Shown here piece after piece: positions 1-10,639 of a stretch of 64,000 bases of DNA. The number at the start of each line of letters is the position of its first letter. Positions within the stretch are counted from its first letter, which is position 1. The DNA is taken from NCBI GenBank assembly GCA_947044405.1, contig CAMRHE010000330.1, positions 496,001 through 560,000 of the forward strand, in the 5' to 3' direction. Made by a program: the position numbers and the translations under genes. The DNA is from Leptodactylus fallax (taxonomy: Eukaryota > Chordata > Amphibia > Anura > Leptodactylidae). The notes under the pieces were generated by a model. It did not search any database. It saw nothing but the letters and a program-made list of their open reading frames with translations, and was not told the origin of the DNA.

Positions 1-2604
1 CCTTTTATGACGCCACCATTATCCTGTTACTTAAGCCTGACAAGGATCCGCTGGACTGTGGCTCATATAGGCCTATATCACTGCTTAATATAGATTATAA
101 ACTCCTTACTAAAATGTTGGCGAAAAGGCTAAATGCTGTTGTTCTCGACCTTGTCCATCCGGATCAGACAAGCTTTATGCCTGGAAAATCCACATCGGAT
201 AATCTTAGAAGGGCTCAGGTGATAACTCAGATTGGGGCATCATCCTCACATGACTGGGCGGTGGCTTCTTTAGATGCAACAAAGGCGTTCGACTCTGTCG
301 AATGGCCTTTCCTATTGCAGGTGTTGCGGGGATACGGATTTGGAGAGGGGTTTATTACCTGGATTTCCCTTCTATACTGTTCCCCTAGAGCGGCGCTGTC
401 AATTAATGGCACGTTGTCTTCCTACTTTCCTTTGGGTAGGGGTACAAGACAAGGATGTCCATTGTCACCGCTATTGTTTGCTTTGGCGGTGGAACCCTTG
501 GCGATACTGCTTCGGAATGACCCCACATATAAAGGCATATTGATAGGCACCCGGGAGGAGAGAACAGCACTCTATGCCGATGACTTACTCCTGTTTATGA
601 GCGACCCCTCCCGGTCCCTGCCCAGAGCCATGGCTATAATTGACGAATTTGGTAATTATTCTGGCCTGCGAACCAATTGGACTAAGTCCTCATACATGCA
701 TATTGGCTGCGCATCAAGTGTAGCTGAGGGAAATGTGGTATGTGGATTGACTACAGTCTCAACTTGCAAATATCTGGGCATCTTTATATCTAGGGACCAT
801 AGGTGTTTTTTGTAACAGAACATTTTTCCACTCATCTCGCACTTTAGGGTTAAGTTTAATCTTTGGGCTACACTGCCTTTGTCGGTGGCTGGTAGAATCA
901 ACCTTGTTAAAATGATAGTACTACCCAAATGTCTATATGCTATAAGCCATTCTGCTGTGTCCGTGCCCCTTAGATTTTTTAAACAAATGGACTCCCTCAT
1001 TATCTCCTTTATATGGGGAAACTCTAGATCTAAGCTTAGGTTGTCATCTCTACAACGACCGAAGCAGCTCGGGGGCACATCACTCCCTGATCTGTTTCTT
1101 TACTACCTAGCAGGACAGCTCCGTTTTATTAGGAAGTGGCTCTCATCTGATTCCCTACCGGGGTCCGAGGCACATCTGGCTCACCACCTGGGTTTGCGTA
1201 ATTTGTGGCCGGTGTTGGAACACCCGGCCATGTTCAGGGGGAGATTGTTGCCCATCCATACCCTGGCTGGACAGGTCTGGCGTCAGGCGAAAAAGGTGTC
1301 CGCCTATTCTGATATACCTGCGGAGACCCCGCTTTGGCACAACCCTGGTCTGCCGACGTTATTTGCCCTGCCTGGCGCCCGGGCCTGGTCGCAGTATGGC
1401 GTGTCCTCTCTCAGTGACCTGTATATACAAGGTGTTTTTAAAACATTTGACTCGCTGAGCTCCTCCTATGGCATCCCTAGAACACAGTTCTTTAGATATC
1501 TACAGATTAGACATGCACTCTCTTCTCAGTTCCCGGATCGATTGGACAATATATCTGAGTATCCGCTTATCGGCATACTTCGCTCACAGGGCCCTGGGGG
1601 TTTGATATCTACTTTATATGCACATCTGATACAGGCCAAGATATCCACATTGGACGCCCCGGCCCTGACGCGGTGGTGCATCAATATCCCAACTCTCACA
1701 AATGAGATGAGATGTTTCAAGACATCCTTGAATCTCCTCAACATGTGTCACCTTCAGCTAACAACAAACTGATTCAAACATATATTCTACACCAATGTTA
1801 CTTGACACCTTCCCGTCTCTACAAAATGGGATGTCTGCCCAACCCAGGATGCCTTAGGTGCCCTTGTCTACAGTCAGACTTTTGGCATATGATTTGGGAA
1901 TGTCCGATCATACAATGTTTTTGGAAAGGAGTCGTGGATCTCCTGGTGGAAGTTCTGGCTAAACCTATACCATTAACCCCAGAGATATGCCTTTTCGGTG
2001 TATTAGATGAAGAATTATGGCAACACCATGTTAGAATCCTTTTGAGGGAGTCTTTATTTTATGCTAGGAAAGCTATCGCACTGCGATGGATGGCTCCGAA
2101 ACCCCCATCAGTATCTCAGTGGAAGAAACTTGTTAATACTGTTCTTCCTTATAACCAGATTGTGTATAAAGGGAGAGGGTGCCCTCAGAAATTCCATAAG
2201 GTGTGGGGAGCATGGTGCAATTCTCCGGTAACCCAATATACGGCTCCCTCATTGCGTTCTGCCATTCATTTACTCATGCCATGAGGGGTGCGAGACACCA
2301 GGAGTATCCACGACCTCTCATTTTGGAGAGTATCCTTGTTGTTACCTTTGACTTATTGACTGCATGTTTTGTACATGATAACTGATGTATACTGTATTAC
2401 GCATGTCCTGATTATATCCTCTCTGTACCGAGTCTGAGTTGTGGGGTCCGGTGGGACGAGGGCCTGGCGAGGTGGGATGTGGTGTGTTGAGTGAATTTAC
2501 ATTTAAATTCTCGTTTTCTGGTGCGCAACATGTTATGTATATGTTTTGATTCCTTTTCTTGTGTCTGATACGCAATTTTCAATAAAACGAGTTTAAAAAA
2601 AAAC
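1..2604 (+). mobile_element. L1/Tx1-type non-LTR retrotransposon, 3' part
   Basis: The element enters from the left edge already inside its reverse transcriptase and ends at a short A run (2595-2603) after an AATAAA signal at 2581. That gives an ORF2 remnant, a 3' UTR of about 300 bp and a short poly(A) tail, the usual 3' structure of an L1-like LINE. Its 5' part lies outside the window. No target-site duplication can be checked because the 5' end is missing. Orientation is plus, opposite to the dip2c gene. Confidence 0.9.
3..2284 (+). pseudogene. LINE ORF2 (reverse transcriptase and C-terminal domain), broken
   Basis: The frame is open from base 3. Reverse-transcriptase landmarks appear in order: SYRPISLLN (from 63), the catalytic-Asp block FDSVEW (288-305), RGTRQGCPLSPLLF, and the YADD active site (573-584). 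A TAA at 813-815 interrupts the frame. The same frame then continues with LPLSVAGRINL, the normal thumb-region sequence, so this is a point nonsense rather than a frameshift. Near 1700-1712 the frame shifts by one base. The C-terminal part (about 1706-2284) carries a CLRCPC motif (1850-1867) followed by HMIWECP, the Cys/His-rich end typical of L1/Tx1 ORF2 proteins. The endonuclease half is not in the window. The copy cannot make a full protein. Confidence 0.88.
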
Positions 2605-3640
2605 TATTAAAGTGTAAGACCTCTAGCAATGTTTAACTTGACACAACTATTTCAATGGTGTTTGTTGTGTTATGTGATAACCTATTAGATATTAGACAGT
2701 AGGCTGACATCATCTGACACGTCACCACCATGACTCTGTAAAGAAAACTCCCACAAACAATACTCAGAAAAAAATCACAAAACCTGTGGCCCTGCAGACG
2801 TCATAGCAAACCCTCACTAGAAGCTGTTCTGCGAAGAAAAATTCCATTTTATTGCCTTTTTGTATTTATTACTGTACGTGGGATATGCTACGCTGCTTGC
2901 AATGCCATAATGAAATATGAGGCACAGACTCCGATGCCATTCCTGTAGTCATTATCCTGCCATAGAGAATAACAGAGATAAAATGACTTGAATTTACCGA
3001 GCAATTTCTTGGAGAAAGCCTCTCTCAACCAAGCAAGTAATCTTGTTATACTGGATAAGACGACCACGGCAAAACATTTATACATTTAAATTACATAGCA
3101 TTCCCGGATATTGTTCCTTTAAGCCCCAATTCTGTGACCTTTAGCAATAGTATTTGTTAGAAATATATTTATTACATGAAGAAAATCTCAGATAATGCAA
3201 ATAATAAACGGTTTTCCTTCATGTCTTTAAGAATACACGCAAGTTACTGGATATTGCTGCTGAAATTCCCACTGTATGTAAGATAGTGACCAGAGAGAGC
3301 GGGGTTAAGAATGTGGCGCAGGGGGATTTGAACCAGGTTCTGTTATATCACAGGAGGTGACATCATGGTCATTCCAGCACTGCAAACAACTGGCTGGAAA
3401 TGATTAAGGGCATAAGTGCTAATTTGTAACCCTTTCCTTACTCACTGAGCCAATATATGTGCCCAAGTGGATAACTACAAATAGGTCATTACTGAGAAAA
3501 TCATTCATTCAGCTAGGATCAGGTTTCCAATTATTTCTCATTTAATACTGGAAAGTCTCATTACAATGGAATGGGGAACAGTAAACAATATGTCTGTAAA
3601 TGGAAAAAGCTAAAATAGAAAATACACAGAACGCAACAAC
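2604..3640. other. No recognisable gene or repeat
   Basis: AT-rich, intron-like sequence after the LINE. Minus-strand sequence near 3320-3345 contains GGTTCAAATCC, which resembles a Pol III B box, but no A box or cloverleaf accompanies it. Confidence 0.4.
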
Positions 3641-3654
3641 TAGGAAAGATTAAA

Positions 3655-3672
3655 TGCAGATAGATAGATAGT

Positions 3673-3709
<37 letters not shown>

Positions 3710-4075
3710 AAGATAGACAGAAGAATAGATAAATAGGGATATATAGAAAGACAGATGATAGAAAGTTGGAGAAAGACAGAAAGAGCAAAAGAGAGATAGA
3801 AAGAGCAATAGATGGACATGATAGATGGACAGATAAATAGATAGAAGGAAGGATGGATGGATGGAAAGATAGATTGGTACTCAAAGAAAAAGGCAAGACT
3901 CCAAAAATATGTAAAACTCACTTAGTAGTATTTATTCCATGTGCAACGTTTCAGCTCCATATTCAGAAGCCTTTCTCAAGCCACTAGAACTTTCTATTGA
4001 TAAATAGATAGAAAGATGATCGATAAAGAGATGAATAGATAAAAAGAAGGATAGAACAATGATAGATATAGATAG
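3655..4075. repeat. Degenerate GATA/GGAT and (AG)n microsatellite tract
   Basis: A pure AG run at 3674-3706 is followed by about 370 bp of loosely repeated GATA, GAAA and GGAT units (for example near 3850-3860 and 4005-4070). A PLE-like fragment interrupts it. The long open frames on the minus strand here, rich in Ser, Leu and Ile, are products of the repeat and not genes. Confidence 0.9.
3925..3990 (-). mobile_element. Possible Penelope-like element terminus with hammerhead-like motif
   Basis: On the minus strand a CTTGAGAAAG box is followed by the pairing arms GCTTC and GGAGC and then GAAACGTTGC (reverse complement of 3943-3952). Penelope-like retroelements are known to carry minimal hammerhead ribozymes with the layout CUGANGA, stem II, GAAAC. 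Here the first core block has one base too many, so the ribozyme is probably dead if it ever was one. Assignment is by motif layout only. Confidence 0.35.
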
Positions 4076-4225
4076 TTCCTGTAAGCAAAGTATAAATGAA
4101 AGTTCATTGCTAGCTATAGGGCTCCATGCACGTAATGGTGACTCAAAGTGTATTTCTTACTGTACAGAAAACCACTTCTACAGAGGGAAACCACAATAAA
4201 CTTGCATGAGAGCTATACTTTATTA

Positions 4226-4262
4226 AAAAAAATAATAGTAATTATTATTATTATTATTATTA
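4226..4262. repeat. (ATT)n microsatellite
   Basis: TAATAATAATT followed by about seven ATT units, directly downstream of an A run. Confidence 0.9.
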
Positions 4263-5160
4263 TAAGGGTAACATATGCAACTACATGGTTTTACAGTGGT
4301 ATACATTACAAGGTTCTTTTGGAGGAAATTTTTCAGGTGTATACCTCCAATGCCCAGATGCAGTCTGCACAAAGCCTAAGGATATATTATACAGACAGAG
4401 ATATGAAGCTCCGGGGCCACAAAGTAAAATCTTTACTAGGCACCCAACGAGAATATACTGTTAAAAGTACTGGTCTCCACATATTAGGAAGAGGCCTAAT
4501 GGGCCCTCTTAGGCTCCTGGGCCTGGGTGCAACTCCCATCTTGACCGCTGGTGATGACCTGCACTACTTACATCATGGAGATCTATAGTGCAGCTAGTTC
4601 AGTTCTATGGACAGGATCTGTGCTCACCGTATGACCCATTGAACTTGGCTATATTACAGTCATCTGAATAAGCCCTAGGGTATACAAAGAGCTCTTAAAT
4701 GAAAACCTCAATGTGCCATAGACCGTGAGAATTGTAGACTTATAGGTGACAGACAAAACAGGGTCTAGTTCTTTACACGCTGGAGAAAAGCATTATGGGT
4801 CTGATAGAAGGAGCATTCACACTTAGGAATTCATCCTCCATCCAAAAAACATGCTTCACTTCACAAAACCCAAATATAAGGCACAATATGATAAAAGAAT
4901 CATGGAGGTAAGCAGTCATATCAGGGTCAGCGGGATGAATGCTTTACAGTCTGCAGCCATTTTTTCCATGACAGTATGAGCCCCGCCTGGCTAACTGCGC
5001 TGCACACCTGTATTCTCTAGCACTACATAATGGAGAAAATCCTGCAAAAATGTGCAGGGATCTGTTTACACAGGTGCTGTACTGCTCGCGTGGATTTTCC
5101 TAAACCTACCTGTGAAGCTACGATACAGAATCCTGACAGGATGATGAAATGGCGGCCCAT
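4263..5160. other. No recognisable gene; intron-like
   Basis: Mixed-composition sequence. Near 4490-4570 it contains GGGCCC-rich phrases resembling the frog MITE group around 26345-27690 (gggcctgggtgcaactcc), but too weakly to delimit an element. Confidence 0.3.
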
Positions 5161-5180
5161 ATATATTTATACGCATGCGC

Positions 5181-5406
<226 letters not shown>

Positions 5407-5490
5407 CCCCCTTAGATTAAAAATATTACAATTCAATAAAAAGTACAAAATTACCAAGCAATGAAGCAATGAAAAGAACTCAGACTTTTC

Positions 5491-5752
5491 TTAAAGGGGT
5501 TGTTCACAATTTTTTTTTTTAAATTGCCTTAAAAGCAGGGAATGTGATCATTTGGAAGGAAAAAAAAAAAAAAAACACTAACACACAATTCTAACTCCTC
5601 TCAAACAATTCCCTCCAGCTCCGGAGGCCCCTGCCAATATTTACCATACATGCAGAAGGCTCAAAAGTGGGATTTACTATGTAGGTTATAGTTTGTCCCT
5701 ATTTTAAGACAACTTTTTTTTTTTTTTTTTAAATCCTGGAAAATCCCTTCAA
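5491..5752. mobile_element. TTAA-type foldback MITE (AGGGGTTGT end)
   Basis: The left end reads TTAA then AGGGGTTGTTCACAATTT. The right end is CTGGAAAATCCC followed by TTCAA, a mutated TTAA. The termini match the group with full TTAA flanks at 46720-47099. It holds several A and T runs and no coding sequence. It abuts the next element without a gap. Confidence 0.55.
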
Positions 5753-6115
5753 GGAGTTTTCCAGGATTTTTTAATTGCTGACTGTTCTTAGGATAGGCCA
5801 ATCAATTGAAAATCTATGGGCACCTGATAACTGGGAACCCGGAGGATCAGCTGTTTGACTCAGCAGAGGTGCTCCGTGAACACTGATTCCCCTTTACTGG
5901 CCATCAGTCACATGGCCTGTTTGCAGCTCAGTCCCATTCAAGTGAGTGTGCTGAGCTGTGACCCCAAACACAGTCCCTGTACAAATCAGTTCTGTGCTTG
6001 GCAAGTACTGAAGACGCTGCAGCACTCTCCCGAATTCTGCAGATCTTCAAACAGGTGATTGGCCAGGAGTTGGACCTCCACCAAACTTAAATTGATGACC
6101 TATCCTAAAGGTACT
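5753..6115. mobile_element. Frog foldback repeat (GATGACCTATCCT family)
   Basis: The left end GGAGTTTTCCAGG is the inverted complement of the right end of the preceding element. The body ends with the phrase GATGACCTATCCTAAAGG, also seen near 15260 and, inverted or altered, near 30030 and 30150-30175. It is a noncoding interspersed repeat. Confidence 0.5.
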
Positions 6116-7240
6116 CCACAGACAGCACACGGTCCCATTGATTTATGGTTTTGTCCAGTTCAGTCCATTTTTCATCAACATTAAAAAAAAATAAAAACAA
6201 CAAATTGACATAATTTTCAATGTTTTGGATTCGTGAAAAACAGACATGTTTGATCCACATAACAGACCAAAATAGTGCACATCTCAGGTTTATACAGACC
6301 TACAGTGAATGGGAAAAAAAAACGGACATCTACATATACCTATAAAATTCAACGAGACGGTGTACTGTCCGTAAAAAAACCCGCCTATGATTTGCAGATG
6401 TCTGAAGAAGGCCCAAGACAGTGTAAAAATATTGCACACTTGAAAAACTTGCACACCTGCCTCGGGCTAAATAAATTCCTTAAACATTGCTTTAAAAAAA
6501 CATCAAACTGTGATGCATAAACCTGGTTGAGATCGCCTAATATATGTCCTTGTAAGTGATTTTCCCATAATTTTTTGTTTTGTTTTATTCTTTAGCTATG
6601 AACAGCGACCTGCTTTTCCAATGAAGCTAATATTGAAAAAAGCCATCACAATGCTTGAGCACAGCATGGCATAAAAGTACGCGCTGCACTCCTACATGAA
6701 ATACCATTCAAAGAAAAAAAACATAGAAATACTTCATTGTTTGTAGACAAAAATAGATGCCCTATGTGCACTCCTTGCACAGATCTAGGTAAATTCTGTT
6801 AGGGATTCTTTTTTTTTTTTTTTTTTAGACACATTACCTTACATTTCATTTTATTTTAAAATAGCTATAGGGCTATGCAGTCTACATCACTTTCTATAAA
6901 TATTACCTCTAAGGGAATGAATATATACCGTATGTACTGCCCATCATTGAGTCCATGCAGTCCTAAATGCTTGAACTCGAGAGAATGACTGAATGGAGCA
7001 GTCAGTACAATTTTAAGGAGCTCTTGGGGTAATTACTTTGCATGTGATGTGGTAATCAATAAGCGCTTAGGTTAATTATTGAGATCGACTCAGTACTGCC
7101 AAACTGTGAACCTGGCCAATATACAGTAATATCATTCAACTTTCCAGCAAACATATCATTAAGAACAAAAGTAGCTGTCAATACTTGCTTATTTATGCAA
7201 TATACAGTACATGCATTGGCAAAAAAAAAAAAAAAAAGTA
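6116..7240. other. Mostly unassigned; weak repeat fragments
   Basis: A TCTGAAGAAGGCCC phrase near 6400 followed by GGGCTAAATAAATTCC near 6466 resembles the tail of a Penelope-like or SINE-type frog repeat, but no GAAAC core follows. A T run sits at about 6808-6827 and an A run at about 7219-7236. No gene is supported. Confidence 0.35.
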
Positions 7241-7259
7241 CCAATTGTTGCAAAACTCC

Positions 7260-8500
7260 TTTTGGCTACTTTTGGGTAGTGTACCTCTTTTTGAGAGATA
7301 ACTGACTGCTAGACAAGCCTCTACAATGCACTCAAAGACATTTTGTCCAGATGAGAGATTTTCAGAGGGGGCATCTAACTGGACCGAGAGAAAGAGGATG
7401 GTAATTTTGACAAATTGCCCGCCATCCAGACTATTCTGACCTAACTGTTAGAAGGTGTTGGGGCAGTGGGTATAAAGGCATGCACACACGGCGAACAGAC
7501 TCTGGAAGGTCCAGACAGACCACCAGTACAGAGGTAAGTTTGATGAGCACGAGCAGCCCCCACAGTTTCACCAGACCCAGGTGGCACCTTCATTACATAC
7601 CCCTGTCTCTGTCCAGGCCATTTCCAGGAGTTTAGCAAAAGGAAATCTTTTGTCATGGCCTGCCATTGGTAGCCAGGTTTGAGTGTGGCAACCTCATGGT
7701 AAGTGCTTCAATCTTCCTATTGCTATGGAGCGACACATTGCCCCAATTGCTGGTGTGATGATCTGGAGAGCCATCGCATACAGTCAGCCATCCCTAGTAG
7801 TGATATGAGGGACACTAACAGCTCAACAATATCTGGAGGACATCCTGTGACCACATGTGCTGTCTCTCATGGTAGGACTTCCAACTGAAATTTTTTAGCA
7901 GTATAATGCTCACCCGCACACAGCAAGGGTTTCCCAGGAATGTCTCCACCAGATTGTAACACTTCCTTGGCTAAGATCTACAGTCCCAGCTGCAATATCT
8001 GTTGGCAAATGTGCCACAGACTACCATGCGCAACCTGGATGCCTCCAAGCCCAGCTGTATCTCATCATATACCCAAGCTAAAGGTGGCCCAACAGGGTCC
8101 TAGAGTCTTCTTTCATAGCAGGACTGCCAACTGGAATTTTCCAGCAGGAAAATGCTCACCCACACACAGCAAGGGTTTCCCAGGAATGTCTCCACCAGAT
8201 TGTAGTACTTCCTTGGCCAGGATCTACAGGCCCAGCTGCAATAGCTGTGGACAAACGTGCCACAGAATACCATACGGAAACCTGGATGCCTCCAAGCCTA
8301 ATTGTATCTCATCCTGTATCCAAGCCAAAGGTGACCCAACAGAGTCCTAGAGCCTTCTTTCAATTGTACAGTTTTCCCCAATAAACTTCCCCTTTCACTG
8401 TAATATTATGTTCACTTACATATATCATCATTACACTCACACAAAGTTTCATTTCATTCCAACAACTCCCAATTGGGCGACTATTACCAGGGTTTAAATA
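7260..8500 (+). pseudogene. Decayed IS630/Tc1-superfamily transposon
   Basis: Conceptual translation of about 7750-8350 gives recognisable fragments of a DDE transposase C-terminal half: a GVMIWRAI block, a PHVLSLM block, and twice the box N-A-H-P-H-T-A-R-V-S-Q-E-C-L-H-Q, which in intact relatives follows QQD. Stops and frame changes interrupt it, and the Asp before the box is Tyr in one copy and Glu in the other, so it is inactive. The part from about 7870 to 8362 is duplicated in tandem. Outer limits are approximate because the terminal repeats are too worn to place. Confidence 0.7.
7871..8362 (+). repeat. 246-bp tandem duplication inside the transposase relic
   Basis: CAGCAAGGGTTTCCCAGG begins at 7921 and again at 8167, a period of 246 bp. 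The similarity runs from the GGACTxCCAACTG phrase (7873 and 8118) through CCTAGAGxCTTCTTTCA. The two copies differ at many positions, so the duplication is old. Confidence 0.85.
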
Positions 8501-8799
8501 TACTTGTGCACTAAGGCATCTTCTAATACTACACTAGGTTGGGGGGAAGGTACAAAGATACCAAGGAGGAATGTGGGAAACGCTGAAATTGAGTGTCAAA
8601 AGGTTTCATAGTCTCAGGAGTCACCAACAAAAACACACCGCTCCCACCATGATATCTGGTGATGTCAGCTGTGGAGATGCTTTTCAAAAACAAAAGGTCT
8701 CTGATGGTTTGTGAAGGTAACAGATAAGGATATGAAATTCAGCACAAAACAGTCTAGAAGAAAACCTGCTGCAGTCTGCAAGAGACTTCCAAAAATACA

Positions 8800-8970
8800 A
8801 CAATGCCTTAATGCTGAATATTTTCCCTTTCCTGACATGTTTGTTTTAGCAAATACTTGTATTCCCCATAATATAACAATTCTGGAGCATCTGTTCTAAT
8901 AACTCTGTGTTGAGCTGTCCCTGTTATTCCTCCTGCAAATTTATGAAAACTATAGAGTTGGGTGTCCTTG
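8800..8970. repeat. Dispersed repeat, GACATGTTTGTTTTAG family
   Basis: The order of phrases (gacatgt-tgttttag, aaatacttgtattcc, aataacaattctggagcat, gttattcctcc) recurs at 38780-38895 and, truncated, at 47836-47915. It is noncoding. Confidence 0.7.
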
Positions 8971-9065
8971 CACCATTTTAAACAGTACAAATTTAAACCA
9001 GACAGTGCATCACATTTATCACAGTGAATGACTGATGTCAGATGATGAATCTGATAAATCTGGTG

Positions 9066-9270
9066 CATTGTTATGCTAGGTTCACACTAGTGTTCAAGTT
9101 TCCGTCCTACAGGTCTGCATGGGGACCCGAAAGACAGAGACCCTGTCCGCATAGACTATAATGGGGTCTGCTGGGTTTACTTGTAGGACTTTTCTCTCTG
9201 CCGATTTTAGGCGCATTCTGCAGCTGAGTCTTCTACGGAGACTCAGATGCTAGTGTGAATCCAGCCTTAC
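9066..9270. mobile_element. MITE family A (GCTAGGTTCACACTAG)
   Basis: The left end TGCTAGGTTCACACTAG is the imperfect complement of the right end CTAGTGTGAATCCAGCC. TA lies on both outer sides. Internal phrases (phrases like ccatagactataatggg and ggacttttctctctgcc) recur at 11940-12155, 21124-21326 and 31090-31338. No coding capacity. Confidence 0.75.
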
Positions 9271-9394
9271 ACTGTTTAGTCTAAGTTTACACCATCATGG
9301 TTTCCTTGCAGACAAAAAAAGAAAAACTTTTTCCACACCGATTTCTATGGAGTGAGGAAAAATTCTACAAAAATGTAGAGATTCATTTCATTGT

Positions 9395-9545
9395 GGAAAC
9401 TCAGCGCGGTAGCTCAGTGGTTCGAGCCAAGAAAAACATCTACAAGGAGTCTGTACATTCTCCAAGTTTGCGTGGGTTTCCTCCAGGTACTCAGATATCC
9501 TCCCACACGCAAAGATATACTGATAGGGAATTTAGATTGTGAGCA
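9395..9545 (+). mobile_element. tRNA-derived SINE with internal deletion
   Basis: The head has a perfect Pol III A box, TAGCTCAGTGG (9410-9420). The body (ACAAGGAGTCTGTACATTCTCC, CGTGGGTTTCCTCCAGG, ACTGATAGGGAATTTAG) matches the SINE at 16173-16408. The sequence runs from GTGGTT straight into CGAGCC, so the DNA between the A box and the B-box start is missing. Confidence 0.8.
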
Positions 9546-9744
9546 CTTTTTTCTGCAGCGTTTTTTTAGCTGCATTTAGTCGTGTGCATGTAGCCTACAT
9601 CTAAGGGTTCTTTTACACTGTTCTGTATAACTTCAGAATACATTTGTATAGAGCCATATTTCGGCCATGCATGTGGGTGATGCCTAAAGGTCAATTTTCC
9701 AAGGAGAGCATTGTAGGTAGATAGAAGTCTATGGAGTGGGTAGG

Positions 9745-9812
9745 CCAAACCACTGACTCTCAACTCCTTTTATTTTCCCACCGCCTGACTCCTGACTGAC
9801 CCTGGCTGTCAG
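9745..9812. repeat. Fragment of the GACTCC-rich repeat
   Basis: Runs of CTGACTCC and ACTCC resemble one side of the hAT MITE complete at 41508-41642. A matching fragment lies at 10550-10630, so one copy may have been split by the element at 9944-10521. Confidence 0.45.
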
Positions 9813-9943
9813 CCATTTATGAAGCAGTAGTAAAGATCCTCTAATTCATTACAAAGCCAGAAATATTTAGTTTCTGTGAAAGTAAATATGGAGTAAACTT
9901 TACACCTAGTTAATTATACAATATTAATAATTGTAGTATATAA

Positions 9944-10521
9944 TAGAGCTGGGTGATTATGACAAATCAAAATAGTGATTAATTGGGCATTTAATCTCAA
10001 TTGTGATTAATGGTGATTATTTAGGTCACGCCCCTTTTAATGTAGGAGCATATAGTGTGCGAACCTCAAGAGATTCATCTCGCAAGGATCGCCCAGTGGT
10101 TTGATTTGGACCAAACACATCTTAACGGAAACTGCTATTAAATTCTAGCGTCTCTTCCTGGGCTCCGGCGCAACTCCCAGTTCTCTTTGGGCTTTCTGCC
10201 TGATATCAGGGACCGGTGAGGCTGCTGCGTGACCCATGTGACCAGTCCCTGATGTCAATCAGAAGGTTGGAAGAGAAGTTGGAGTCCAGGAGAGGTGAGT
10301 AACACTGTTTTTTTATGTTTGATGACCTCCCCTGGGGCCTCTGTTTATTATACGAATAGCAGTTTCGGTTCGGACATGTACAAGTGGAACCTAGCGAATA
10401 TTGTAATATGGGAATATTGAATATTGTAAATATGGGAATATGTAAAATATTGTAATATTCTAATTGGGTATCTTAGTTGATGTTCCGTTTTGGTTATTTT
10501 TTGATTAATTGCCGAGCCCTA
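9944..10521. mobile_element. hAT-like MITE (GAGCTGGGTGATTATGAC)
   Basis: The left end AGAGCTGGGTGATTATGAC pairs with the complement of the right end TTGATTAATTGCCGAGCCCT. The AT-rich ends and GGGCTGG start fit a common vertebrate hAT MITE. No exact 8-bp duplication is visible, so the boundaries are uncertain. The middle contains sequence (10270-10340) of the same style as the element at 25820. Confidence 0.5.
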
Positions 10522-10639
10522 TAACTAAAAAATAATAAATCATTTTGTTTTGAAGCTGGAGTCGGTAACTTTTTTCTGACCCCGACTCCATCCTAAATTA
10601 GTCCAGACTCCTGACTCCATAGCCCTGGATAGATGGGAA

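Noticed and set aside
3320..3345. Possible tRNA gene or SINE (GGTTCAAATCC on the minus strand)
   Set aside because: Only the B-box-like motif is present; no A box and no cloverleaf can be drawn.
3640..3921. Minus-strand open frames rich in Ser, Leu and Ile
   Set aside because: They are translations of GATA/GA microsatellite sequence.
6395..6480. Second hammerhead-type Penelope-like motif (TCTGAAGAAGGCCC)
   Set aside because: The required GAAAC block after stem II is absent.
9400..9425. tRNA gene candidate from GCGCGGTAGCTCAGTGGTT
   Set aside because: It is the head of a SINE. The rest of the tRNA fold is missing and the SINE body follows.
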